From Terrimesophilobacter sp038243605 (GTDB taxonomy: Bacteria; Actinomycetota; Actinomycetes; Actinomycetales; Microbacteriaceae), in NCBI GenBank assembly GCA_038243605.1, contig JBBSQX010000008.1, forward strand, positions 1-64,000: a DNA stretch of 64,000 nt, written 5' to 3'. Both the position numbers and the translations under genes were made by a program. Under the pieces are notes generated by a model. The model did not search any database. It worked only from the letters and a program-made list of their open reading frames with translations, and was not told where the DNA came from. Of the stretch, positions 43,414 to 51,250 are shown piece by piece. Position 1 is the first letter of the stretch; each line of letters begins with the position of its first letter.

Positions 43414-43470
43414 GGCACTGCGTCACTGCGGCACTGCGGCACTGCGGCACTGCGGCACTGCGCAGTGTGC
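43414..43470 (+). repeat. CACTGCGG tandem repeat with terminal palindrome
   Basis: CACTGCGG is repeated four times without a mismatch at 43424-43455. Related units lie on both sides, and the run ends in CACTGCGCAGTG, a perfect 12-base palindrome. It lies between the arginase-family gene and the crotonase gene. It may form alternative hairpins and act as a terminator. Confidence 0.85.
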
Positions 43471-43502
43471 CTCGTCACTCGCCCGCTCAGCGAGCTCCGG
43501 CA

Positions 43503-43508
43503 TAGGCT
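43503..43508 (+). promoter_or_regulatory. Leaderless -10 box (TAGGCT) for the crotonase gene
   Basis: TAGGCT is followed by six bases and the ATG at 43515, identical in box and spacing to clpS and the MFS gene. Confidence 0.5.
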
Positions 43509-43514
43509 GGCACC

Positions 43515-44315
43515 ATGACTGACACCGCCGACTCTGGCCAGCGCATCACCGTCGAGCGCGACGGGCACGTCTTACTCATCGGGTTCAATAGGCCCGAGAA
43601 GCGCAATGCTGCAGACCTGCGACTACTGCAGGAGCTGTCGATCGCCTACGGGGAACTCGACAGAGACCCAGACCTGCGTGCGGGTTTCGTGTTTGCGCAC
43701 GGTGACCATTTTACGGGCGGTCTTGATCTCGCCGATGTGGGCCCGCGCATTGGGCTTGGGGGGCTCAATATGGTGCCGGAGGCCGGAATCAACCCGTGGG
43801 CCGTTGACGGCGCAGCAGTTCGCAAACCCGTCGTGATGGCCGTTCAGGGCACGTGTCTGACTCTTGGTATCGAGCTCATTCTTGCCAGTGATATCGCCGT
43901 CGCCGCCGATTCGTCAATGTTTGGTCAGATTGAGGTGAGTCGCGGAATTCTGCCATTCGGTGGTGCGACTATTCGCCTTCCTCGCGCCGTTGGCTGGGGC
44001 AACGCCATGCGCTGGCTGCTCACCGGTGACAGTTTTGACGCAGCGGAGGCGCTCCGAATCGGCCTCGTGCAAGAAGTCGTTGCGCATGGTGAACAGTACG
44101 CACGCGGCCTTGAGCTTGCTCATCGCATTGCGGCCCAGGCTCCTCTCGCAGTTCAAGCGACGCTCGCCAACGCGCGTGCCGCCATTCGAGACGGCGATGC
44201 TGCAGCCGAAGCCGCCCTCCAGCCGGAGCTTGTGCGCTTAGCGACAACCGAGGATTCCCGCATCGGCATGGAATCGTTCTTCACCCGCCAGCCCGCAAAG
44301 TTTGTCGGGCGTTAA
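43515..44315 (+). CDS. Enoyl-CoA hydratase/isomerase (crotonase) family protein
   Basis: The 266-residue protein has the crotonase fold: VLLIGFNRPEKRNAADLRLL, GDHFTGGLDLADVG and VVMAVQGTCLTLGIELILASD, which forms the oxyanion hole, then SMFGQIEVSRGILPFGGAT with the likely catalytic Glu. RLPRAVGWGNAMRWLLTGD and AQAPLAVQATLANAR are typical C-terminal parts. It acts on an acyl-CoA in beta-oxidation or catabolism; exact substrate unknown. An isolated gene, without other beta-oxidation genes nearby. Confidence 0.9.
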   Translation: MTDTADSGQRITVERDGHVLLIGFNRPEKRNAADLRLLQELSIAYGELDRDPDLRAGFVFAHGDHFTGGLDLADVGPRIGLGGLNMVPEAGINPWAVDGAAVRKPVVMAVQGTCLTLGIELILASDIAVAADSSMFGQIEVSRGILPFGGATIRLPRAVGWGNAMRWLLTGDSFDAAEALRIGLVQEVVAHGEQYARGLELAHRIAAQAPLAVQATLANARAAIRDGDAAAEAALQPELVRLATTEDSRIGMESFFTRQPAKFVGR

Positions 44316-44382
44316 GAGCGACCATTCCGCTCTCGAGGCCAAGTGCTGCTACGAGACACTTCGCGTTCACAGTGACGGCGCG

Positions 44383-44388
44383 TAGCCT
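44383..44388 (+). promoter_or_regulatory. Leaderless -10 box (TAGCCT) for the flavin oxidoreductase gene
   Basis: TAGCCT is followed by six bases and the ATG at 44395. Confidence 0.45.
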
Positions 44389-44394
44389 CTGGGT

Positions 44395-45804
44395 ATGGAC
44401 GAGTACGACCTCATTGTGATCGGCGCCGGGGCAACCGGCGAGAATGTTGCCGAACGTGCGAAAGCGGGTGGCCTTCGCGTCGCCATCATTGAGAGTGAAC
44501 TTGTGGGTGGTGAGTGCTCCTACTGGGCGTGCATGCCGTCTAAGGCACTCTTGCGAAGTGGCGCCGCGTTACGGGCAGCACAACGCGTTAACGGGGCACG
44601 CCAAGCTGTGACCGGCTCGGTGGATGTCGCGGCCACACTCGCGCGCCGCGACAAAGCCTCAAACAACTGGAGCGATCAGAATCAAGTTGACTGGCTTGCC
44701 GCCGCAGGGGTGGAGCTTATCCGTGGTTCTGGTCGCATCACGGCCGAGCGCGAAGTTACTGTTACCCACAGCGATGGCTCCACATTCGTACTGACGGCGC
44801 GTCACGCGGTGGCGGTGTGCACTGGCACCTCAGCGCTCGTGCCCGATGTTCCGGGGCTCCGTGAATCCGCACCATGGACGAGCAGAGAAGTCACGAGTGC
44901 GAAAGAGATTCCCGCCACGCTCGCGATCATGGGTGGCGGAGTCGTCGGAGTCGAGATGGCGACAGCGTACGCCTCGTTCGGCACCAGCGTCATCCTGTTT
45001 TCGCGCAGCACGCTGCTGGGCGGCAATGAGCCGTTTGCCGGAGAAATGGTGAAGAGCAGCCTCGAAGAACTTGGCGTCGATGTGCGCTTGGGCGTCGAAC
45101 CAACCTCGGTGAACCGCCGCGACAATCAGGTCAGCATTGAGCTGGATGACGGCTCCACAATAACGGCCGATGAGCTGCTCGTATCGACAGGCAGAGCCCC
45201 CCGCACCGACGAGTTGGGGCTCGATACTGTCGGGCTCACGGACGGCGATTGGATGCACGTTGATGACACCCTGCGCGTTCCTGGCATCGATTGGTTGTAT
45301 GCCGTAGGCGATGTGAACCATCGTGCGCTTCTCACCCATCAAGGTAAATATCAGGCGCGAGTCGCCGGTAACGTGATCGCTGCCCGGGCGAAAGGCGAGC
45401 GAGTAGATCAGGAACCGTGGAGTCATTTTGTTGCCACCGCCGATCACGGAGCGGTTCCTAAAGTCACCTTCAGCGAACCAGAAGTCGCCTCCGTCGGCCA
45501 CACAGTGGCGTCGGCGAAGGAGGCGGGCTTCGACATCCGGGTCATCGACCGCGATCTGGGTCGTGTGGCTGGCGCGAGTCTTCACGCGGGCGGCTATAGG
45601 GGCCAGGTCAGGATGATCGTCGATGAGAAGCGAAAAATAATTATCGGCATGACCTTTGTGGGTCAGGATGTTGGCGAGATGTTGCATTCCGCGACGATCG
45701 CCATCGTGGGCGAAGTGCCCATCGACCGACTGTGGCACGCGGTTCCCGCCTACCCCACCATGAGCGAAGTATGGTTGCGGCTGCTGGAGGAATACGAGAG
45801 CTAG
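44395..45804 (+). CDS. Pyridine nucleotide-disulfide oxidoreductase (Lpd/MerA-like)
   Basis: The 469-residue protein has an FAD motif DLIVIGAGATGENVAERAK, the redox disulfide GGECSYWACMPSK (C-x4-C), an NAD(P) motif LAIMGGGVVGVEMATAYA, and LYAVGDVNHRALLTHQGKYQ. The C-terminal active base of lipoamide dehydrogenase (HxHPTxxE) is altered to HAVPAYPTMSE, which suggests a different disulfide or quinone substrate. It is transcribed alone. Confidence 0.9.
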   Translation: MDEYDLIVIGAGATGENVAERAKAGGLRVAIIESELVGGECSYWACMPSKALLRSGAALRAAQRVNGARQAVTGSVDVAATLARRDKASNNWSDQNQVDWLAAAGVELIRGSGRITAEREVTVTHSDGSTFVLTARHAVAVCTGTSALVPDVPGLRESAPWTSREVTSAKEIPATLAIMGGGVVGVEMATAYASFGTSVILFSRSTLLGGNEPFAGEMVKSSLEELGVDVRLGVEPTSVNRRDNQVSIELDDGSTITADELLVSTGRAPRTDELGLDTVGLTDGDWMHVDDTLRVPGIDWLYAVGDVNHRALLTHQGKYQARVAGNVIAARAKGERVDQEPWSHFVATADHGAVPKVTFSEPEVASVGHTVASAKEAGFDIRVIDRDLGRVAGASLHAGGYRGQVRMIVDEKRKIIIGMTFVGQDVGEMLHSATIAIVGEVPIDRLWHAVPAYPTMSEVWLRLLEEYES

Positions 45805-45867
45805 GCACGTGCGCGACGCTTCGCGCCCGTGGGTGTGCAACCGAAGAACACCCGCGCTCGAACGCGG

Positions 45868-47094
45868 CTAAAGGCTGCCGTACACACCGAGCAGTGCTGT
45901 CGCCGAGGCCGCCCAGGTGTAACCGAGGGCATGGTGGCGAGCGGATCTCGACAGCGTACTCAGCAAATCGACATCATTGAGAAGGCGCGTGATCGTTTCG
46001 GCCCACACTCCGGGATCCCGAGAATCGACGAGCACCCCCGATTCTCCCTCGGAGATCGATTCCATCATTCCACTGCCACGAAATCCGACAACGGGCGTAC
46101 CGCTAGCCGCAGATTCGAGCGCGACGAGCCCAAAAGTTTCGCTGCGCGAGGTCACGAGAGTGAGCGTGGCTGCGGCAAACAGCTCGGCGAGCGCCTCCCG
46201 CGTGAGCGCTCCAGCGAAGCGCACATCATGCTCCACACCAAGCTCTACGGCGAGCGCCCGAAGTGCAGACAGGTAGCCCTCATCGCCAGGGGTCGTCTCA
46301 CCCGCAACGATGAGAACGGGTGCGCTGCCGCGAATCGAGTGGAGTGCCGCGAGGGCGCGGATTGCCAGCTCCTGATCCTTGAGCGGTTGCACACGACCGG
46401 CAACCACAAGAATGGGCCGCGCAGGGCCGATCGCCCACTCGTGTCTCACTCTCGTTTCAGCATTCGCTCGGTTGGGCCGGAACAGGTCAATATCAGCGCC
46501 GGGAGGGATCACCCACACGCGGTCGGCCGGGGCGCGCACCGAGTCGATCAGAAACGTCGCCTCCGCAGCGGAGCCGGCAATTATTGCCGACGCTTGGGCT
46601 GCGAGGAACGCCTCCGAGTGCACTCGGCGATCGGACTCCGTTTGTGCAGTCGAGCCCGCCAGCGCATTCTTCATGGCACCGAGCGTGTGGAAACTCTGCA
46701 CAAATGGCAATCCAAGTTCCAACGCGACGGGCAGGGTCGCGATGCCGCTCAACCAATAGTGGGCGTGAACGAGATCAAAGTGTGCCCCGGGTCGCCGCGC
46801 AAGAGCAGCCACCGCCTCTCCAAACTCGTCGGAGACGGCAGCAAGATCATCCTTGGGAATAGTTCCACGAGGTCCAGCTTCGAGTTCGTGCAGAATTACA
46901 CCGGGTTCGAGCTCACGCTCGGATGGTGCACTTTGTGCCCTCGTGAGGAGATCAACCTGCACTCCGTGGCCCGCTAGCTCGCTCGCCAAGGACCGCAACG
47001 CGACGTTCATGCCGCCAGCATCCGCATTTCCCGGCTGCGCGGCGGGAGACGTGTGCATGGATACGAACGCCACGCGTGCAGGGATTCCATCCAT
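45868..47094 (-). CDS. MshA-like GT4 glycosyltransferase
   Basis: The product of about 408 residues has the GT-B fold: ARVAFVSMHTSPAAQPGNAD followed by AGGMNVALRSLASELAGHG near the N-terminus as in MshA, HFDLVHAHYWLSGIA, VWVIPPGADIDLFRP, LVVAGRVQPLKDQELAIRAL and the nucleotide-sugar EX7E region SRSETFGLVALESAASGTPV. MshA makes N-acetylglucosaminyl-inositol phosphate, the first mycothiol step; related GT4 enzymes make other glycosides. Mycothiol synthesis is plausible for this phylum, but no other msh gene is here. The ATG at 47094 is six bases after TACAGT; the frame to 47145 adds an unlike leader. Confidence 0.87.
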   Translation of the reverse strand: MDGIPARVAFVSMHTSPAAQPGNADAGGMNVALRSLASELAGHGVQVDLLTRAQSAPSERELEPGVILHELEAGPRGTIPKDDLAAVSDEFGEAVAALARRPGAHFDLVHAHYWLSGIATLPVALELGLPFVQSFHTLGAMKNALAGSTAQTESDRRVHSEAFLAAQASAIIAGSAAEATFLIDSVRAPADRVWVIPPGADIDLFRPNRANAETRVRHEWAIGPARPILVVAGRVQPLKDQELAIRALAALHSIRGSAPVLIVAGETTPGDEGYLSALRALAVELGVEHDVRFAGALTREALAELFAAATLTLVTSRSETFGLVALESAASGTPVVGFRGSGMMESISEGESGVLVDSRDPGVWAETITRLLNDVDLLSTLSRSARHHALGYTWAASATALLGVYGSL

Positions 47095-47100
47095 ACCAAC

Positions 47101-47106
47101 ACTGTA
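47101..47106 (-). promoter_or_regulatory. Leaderless -10 box (TACAGT) for the MshA-like gene
   Basis: In gene orientation TACAGT is followed by six bases and the ATG at 47094. Confidence 0.5.
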
Positions 47107-47180
47107 TTGCCCTCGCCTCTGGCAAGCCCGAGAAGCACCTGACATGCCGAATACTCTCGACGCGTGCTAGAACAGTGATT

Positions 47181-47717
47181 ATGCCCATTGCCGGTTCGCG
47201 TTTCGAGCGCGGAACTCAGTCTCTTGTGCGTCGAGCATCCCGCACGAGGTGGTTGCGAGTTCTCGTTTTACATCCGGTGATCGCACGCCCCGGTTACTGG
47301 TTCGCGACTCTCTGCGGGCTCATATGGGGCACAGTTCTGAGCCTCGGGCGCATCAGACCAGAGGGTGGCGTAATTGTTGCGCGCAAGTGCCCACGCTGGG
47401 CGTTTGGCCGTGGTGGCACCACCATCGGCGCTGTGTTCCTCACGCACAGCGCGCTCTCGCCCGGAATATTGGAACACGAGGCCGTGCACCGCGCCCAATG
47501 GAAACGCTACGGCCTTGCCCTCATTCCGCTCTACATTGCGGCGGGTCAAACAGGCACCAGGAACCGTTTCGAGATTGAGGCGGGCCTGAAGCGCGGCGGA
47601 TACACCCACGGTGCGCCCACTACCACTGGGGCGGATGCCGCTCCTGCCAACGTAGACGCCGCTCGAGCTGCGCACCGAGCGCGAACAGCACGTGCTCACC
47701 GCCGGGGCGGCCGATGA
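47181..47717 (+). CDS. Membrane-associated HExxH protein of unknown function
   Basis: The 178-residue protein has one likely span (YWFATLCGLIWGTVLSLG) and a zincin-type motif in LEHEAVHRAQWKRYG (His99, Glu100, His103) followed by a second span, LALIPLYIAAG. This looks like a small membrane metallopeptidase or a related fold such as DUF4157. A Gly/Ala/Arg-rich tail of 35 residues overlaps the 3' end of the convergent amidase gene by 98 bases. Similar proteins without annotation occur in Microbacteriaceae. TAGAAC lies seven bases before the ATG. Confidence 0.7.
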   Translation: MPIAGSRFERGTQSLVRRASRTRWLRVLVLHPVIARPGYWFATLCGLIWGTVLSLGRIRPEGGVIVARKCPRWAFGRGGTTIGAVFLTHSALSPGILEHEAVHRAQWKRYGLALIPLYIAAGQTGTRNRFEIEAGLKRGGYTHGAPTTTGADAAPANVDAARAAHRARTARAHRRGGR

Positions 47718-49035
47718 GCTGCACTCCCATGGGAATGCCGCTCTCTGTAACGGCTACCGGAAGCGTGATCGCGGGCAGCCCAGAGACGTTGACGAACGAG
47801 GTGAATGGTGTGTACTGCACCTGCTGCGCAAAATTTCGTTCGGCATCCTCTGCGTCGTACCAACCGATGGGGCGAGGTGTCATGGCAAGCGCCGGTGTGA
47901 TGACAGCGTCGAACCCCGCGAACTGTCTGATCACCGACCGCTCACTTTGGCTGAGTACCGTAAGCGCTTCGGAGAGCTGATGCGCAGTGAGTTCACGACC
48001 GCGCTCGACGAGCCACTGTGTGAGTGGTTCCAATAGTTCTCGCGCTTTCCCTTCGGCGGGGATGCTCGCGGCACCGGCTTGCCACACCGTGCGGAATGCC
48101 GGCGAGTAGCCCTCATCTGGTTCGAGTGTGAGTGGTTCGAGCCCGTGGCCAAGCGCATCGAGTTCACGGATGGCAAGATCGAGGGCGGCGTGTGCCTCCG
48201 GTGCGATCTGGATGTCGTAGGCGCCATCCCACGGCGATGTGGTCAGCACTCCGAGCTGGTATTGCCCTTCACCGCGCACGGCAGCGTTCAGGAGGGCGCC
48301 GCCCTCCCAGCGGGGTGCCCGCAGAGTGAAGGGGTACTCACCACCATCGACCATAGCGTCGAGGAGCATAGCGGCATCCGTCACGGTGCGGGCGATGGGG
48401 CCCGGCACGACGAGGCCTGCCAGCTTATCGATGCCCGTACCTGCAGGAATGAGCCCCCTGGATGGCTTGACCCCTACGAGACCGCATGCGGCGGCAGGGA
48501 TGCGGATGGACCCGCCGCCATCAGAACCTGGCGCAAATGGCAGCAGCCCAGCCGCGACGGCCACGGCAGCGCCGCCACTTGAGCCGCCTGCACCAAGGAT
48601 TGTGTCGTAGGGGTTTCGGGCGGGCGATCCGAGAAGGTTTTCGGTGTAGCTGGGCAGTCCAAACTCGGGCGTGTTTGTTTTGCCGAGGCTCACGCCTCCT
48701 GCGGCATCGAGTACTGTCACGAGGTCATCCGAGATGTCGGGCACGTAGTCGGCGAGTAGTCGTGAACCGTAGGTGGTGCGCACCCCTTTGCGCGCCACGA
48801 GATCTTTGTCGGCGAACGGAAGCCCCCAGAGTGCAGCTGAGCGTGATGAGGCTGATTCGAGCTCGCCTGCACGAGCGAGCGCAGCATCCGCGGTGACGGT
48901 CAGGAACGCTCCGAGCGCACCGTCGAGGCGGGCGATTCTCTCGAGGTAGTGGACCGTCAACTCTGTCGGTGAGATATCTCTGCGCTGCAGTGACGCCCAT
49001 TGGTCTTGAGCGGTGAGGTGGTGTAGTTCTGACAC
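47620..49035 (-). CDS. Amidase (amidase-signature family)
   Basis: The 471-residue protein has the Ser-cisSer-Lys triad: Lys77 in LPFADKDLV, Ser152/153 in GAGGSSGGAA, and nucleophile Ser176 in DGGGSIRIPAAACGLVGVKP. It hydrolyses a carboxamide to acid and ammonia; the natural substrate is not evident. It is not part of the gatCAB operon and lacks GatA-specific regions. GTG 49035 lies six bases after TAGGCT. The 3' end overlaps the convergent HExxH gene. Confidence 0.92.
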   Translation of the reverse strand: MSELHHLTAQDQWASLQRRDISPTELTVHYLERIARLDGALGAFLTVTADAALARAGELESASSRSAALWGLPFADKDLVARKGVRTTYGSRLLADYVPDISDDLVTVLDAAGGVSLGKTNTPEFGLPSYTENLLGSPARNPYDTILGAGGSSGGAAVAVAAGLLPFAPGSDGGGSIRIPAAACGLVGVKPSRGLIPAGTGIDKLAGLVVPGPIARTVTDAAMLLDAMVDGGEYPFTLRAPRWEGGALLNAAVRGEGQYQLGVLTTSPWDGAYDIQIAPEAHAALDLAIRELDALGHGLEPLTLEPDEGYSPAFRTVWQAGAASIPAEGKARELLEPLTQWLVERGRELTAHQLSEALTVLSQSERSVIRQFAGFDAVITPALAMTPRPIGWYDAEDAERNFAQQVQYTPFTSFVNVSGLPAITLPVAVTESGIPMGVQLIGRPGGEHVLFALGAQLERRLRWQERHPPQW

Positions 49036-49041
49036 GGGTCC

Positions 49042-49047
49042 AGCCTA
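49042..49047 (-). promoter_or_regulatory. Leaderless -10 box (TAGGCT) for the amidase gene
   Basis: In gene orientation TAGGCT is followed by six bases and the GTG at 49035. Confidence 0.5.
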
Positions 49048-49078
49048 CGCAGGGCTTGACAAACACTGGTTCGAATGG

Positions 49079-49102
49079 TTGGTTAGTCAAGTAACTAACC
49101 AA
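49079..49102. promoter_or_regulatory. Operator inverted repeat of the YtrA-type regulator
   Basis: TTGGTTAGT, six bases, ACTAACCAA: a perfect nine-base inverted repeat just before the GntR gene. A TTGACA at 49056-49061 lies upstream. The position predicts autoregulation of the regulator and its ABC transporter. Confidence 0.65.
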
Positions 49103-49131
49103 CGAACATAACTAGCAGCAATGGACTGGGG

Positions 49132-49494
49132 GTGCGCGTGGACGATTCACGGCCGATATTCGTTCAAATCGCGGAGCAGATTGAGAACGACATCCTCAGC
49201 GGGGCGCTACCCGAGAACTCACAAGTTCCCTCAACCAATGAATATGCCGCATTCCACCGCATCAACCCCGCCACGGCCGGCAAAGGCGTCAATGTACTCG
49301 TCGACGCCGGAATTCTCTTCAAGAAGCGCGGCATAGGAATGTTCGTTGCCAAAGGTGCTCGCGAACGAATCGTCGCCGAACGCCGCAGCACGTTTCTCAC
49401 CGAATACGTTCAACCCCTCCTCGGTGAAGCGCTCAACCTCGACATCAGCGTGGAGCAGCTGGCCGCCATGATCATGAAAGAAGGAAGTCAATGA
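49132..49494 (+). CDS. GntR-family regulator, YtrA subfamily
   Basis: The 120-residue protein opens with MRVDDSRPIFVQIAEQIEND and the GntR winged helix ILSGALPENSQVPSTNEYAAFHRINPATA. YtrA regulators have this short form, with a C-terminal helix pair in place of a large ligand domain (ERRSTFLTEYVQPLLGEAL). They control adjacent ABC exporters for antibiotics or cell-wall stress. The start GTG 49132 follows GGACTGGGG; GTG 49138 is possible. It overlaps the ATPase gene by four bases. Confidence 0.9.
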   Translation: MRVDDSRPIFVQIAEQIENDILSGALPENSQVPSTNEYAAFHRINPATAGKGVNVLVDAGILFKKRGIGMFVAKGARERIVAERRSTFLTEYVQPLLGEALNLDISVEQLAAMIMKEGSQ

Positions 49495-50381
49495 CTGCAG
49501 CGATCGAAGTCAACAGCCTCACCCGGCGATTCGGGGCACTGCGAGCAGTCGATGACATCAGTTTCACGATCGACGAAGGCACCATCTGTGGCCTCCTTGG
49601 GCGAAATGGTGCCGGCAAGACCACCCTTATGCAGCTTCTCACCGGCCAAGATTTCGCGAGCGCCGGCACCATCCGCGTGTTTGGCCACTCCCCCGTCGAG
49701 AACGCACGGGTTCTACAAAACGTGTGCTTCATCAAGGAGAGCCAGAAGTACCCTGAAGACTTTCGAGTGAAGCACGTGATGACGAGCGCACCCTGGTTTT
49801 TTTCGAACTGGGATGCCGAATTTGCAGAGCAGTTGACCGAGGAGTTTCGTCTCCCGCTTGGTCGCAAAATCAAAAAGCTCTCACGAGGACAGCTTTCCTC
49901 TGTTGGCGTGATCATCGGCCTCGCCTCGCGCGCTCCTCTCACATTCTTTGATGAGCCTTACCTCGGTCTTGACGCGCTCGCGCGCCAACTCTTTTACGAC
50001 CGTCTCCTTGAGGACTACGCGAAACATCCGCGCACAGTGGTGCTCTCCACCCACCTCATCGACGAAGTGAGCAACCTGCTCGAGCACGTGCTCGTGATCG
50101 ATGACGGTCGCATCATCATCGACGATTCCGCCGATAACCTTCGAGGGTCCGCAACCACTGTTGTCGGAACCAGCGAAGCCGTCGAGAGGTTCGCACAAAG
50201 TCGAAACGTTCTACACCTCGACCGCATTGGCGGAATTTGCTCCGCGACACTTGACGCGCTGAGCCCCGACGACAAACATGCGGCGGTCGCCGCTGGACTC
50301 GAATTGTCGTCGGTGTCGCTTCAGCAACTCATCATCCACAAAACCAGCTCACTCACATCAGAAACGGAGCTAAGCGCATGA
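49491..50381 (+). CDS. ABC transporter ATPase
   Basis: The 296-residue protein has Walker A GLLGRNGAGKTTLMQLLTG, signature KLSRGQLSSVGV, which differs from the LSGGQ consensus as in YtrB-like proteins, and Walker B LTFFDEPYLGLDALARQLFY. The switch His is in STHLIDEVS. It pairs with the permease gene at 50378 and the YtrA-type regulator. Such exporters respond to wall-active compounds. Overlaps of four bases on both sides show a single operon. Confidence 0.92.
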   Translation: MTAAIEVNSLTRRFGALRAVDDISFTIDEGTICGLLGRNGAGKTTLMQLLTGQDFASAGTIRVFGHSPVENARVLQNVCFIKESQKYPEDFRVKHVMTSAPWFFSNWDAEFAEQLTEEFRLPLGRKIKKLSRGQLSSVGVIIGLASRAPLTFFDEPYLGLDALARQLFYDRLLEDYAKHPRTVVLSTHLIDEVSNLLEHVLVIDDGRIIIDDSADNLRGSATTVVGTSEAVERFAQSRNVLHLDRIGGICSATLDALSPDDKHAAVAAGLELSSVSLQQLIIHKTSSLTSETELSA

Positions 50382-51142
50382 CGTCAACAACGCTCTCCCC
50401 TGTCACCCTTCACTCACCGAATGCCGCACGGCGCGTGCTCAACGTCGCGCGTCTCCACCTCGTCAACCGGGTCCAAATCATTGTGCAGCCATGGCTCATC
50501 ATGAGCTTCATCTTCGCAATATCCCTGCTGATCGGATGGATAGTGCGAGTCTCCCTATCGCCTGCCGACTTCGCAGAAGCCAACCTCCAATTTGGCGGCG
50601 CCTTCGGATTCTTTCTGATCTACATGCTCGTTCTCGCGGTGATGGCAATCAACCAAACCTTCCCTTTCGCGCAGAGCTACAGCGTCACCCGGAGAGACTT
50701 CTACGTTGGCACCGTACTAACGTTTCTTGGGCTCTCCGTCGCATACTCCATCCTGATCACGTTTCTGGGATGGATTGAAGATCTGACGAACGGGTGGGGT
50801 GCGCGCGTCGCGCTGTTCAGTCCCGACTACTTCAGCTCCAATCTCGCGGAGCGATTGTTTGTCACCGTCGTACTCTTCGTCTTCTTTTTAATGACCGGGA
50901 TGGCCATTGCTAGCGTATATATGCGATGGCGGGTCAATGGAATGCTGATCTTCTTTGGCGTGCTCACCCTCATCCTTGTGGGGCTGGCCGCCCTTGCGAC
51001 CTTCACCGAGCAGTGGCCGACTGTCGGCACTTGGTTCGCTGCGATGGGGCTTACCGGGGTTGTGGCGTGGACCCTGGTTCCCAGCGCACTGTGCACCGTC
51101 GCCGGGTACTTGTTGCTGAGAAAAGCAACACCCCGAAACTAG
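50378..51142 (+). CDS. ABC transporter permease
   Basis: The 254-residue protein has six hydrophobic spans, e.g. WLIMSFIFAISLLIGWIV, AFGFFLIYMLVLAVMAI, VGTVLTFLGLSVAYSILITF and LFVTVVLFVFFLMTGMAIA. It is the membrane partner of the ATPase encoded just upstream with a four-base overlap. The transported compound is unknown; the YtrA-type regulator suggests a peptide antibiotic or lipid-linked compound. Confidence 0.85.
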   Translation: MTSTTLSPVTLHSPNAARRVLNVARLHLVNRVQIIVQPWLIMSFIFAISLLIGWIVRVSLSPADFAEANLQFGGAFGFFLIYMLVLAVMAINQTFPFAQSYSVTRRDFYVGTVLTFLGLSVAYSILITFLGWIEDLTNGWGARVALFSPDYFSSNLAERLFVTVVLFVFFLMTGMAIASVYMRWRVNGMLIFFGVLTLILVGLAALATFTEQWPTVGTWFAAMGLTGVVAWTLVPSALCTVAGYLLLRKATPRN

Positions 51143-51238
51143 CGCGTGAGCGGCCCATTTCGTGTGCGCGGGAAGGCGGCATGGGCAGCACGAATGCGCC
51201 ACAATGGGCATCAGGGCAGTTCTCAGGCTTGGTTACTC

Positions 51239-51244
51239 TAAAAT
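51239..51244 (+). promoter_or_regulatory. Leaderless -10 box (TAAAAT) for the LCP gene
   Basis: TAAAAT is followed by six bases and the second of two adjacent GTG codons, at 51251. The box is one base from the sigma-70 consensus. Confidence 0.5.
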
Positions 51245-51250
51245 CAGGTG

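Noticed and set aside
43414..43470. Possible CRISPR-like array
   Set aside because: The units are 8 bases and directly adjacent with no spacers; it is a simple tandem repeat.
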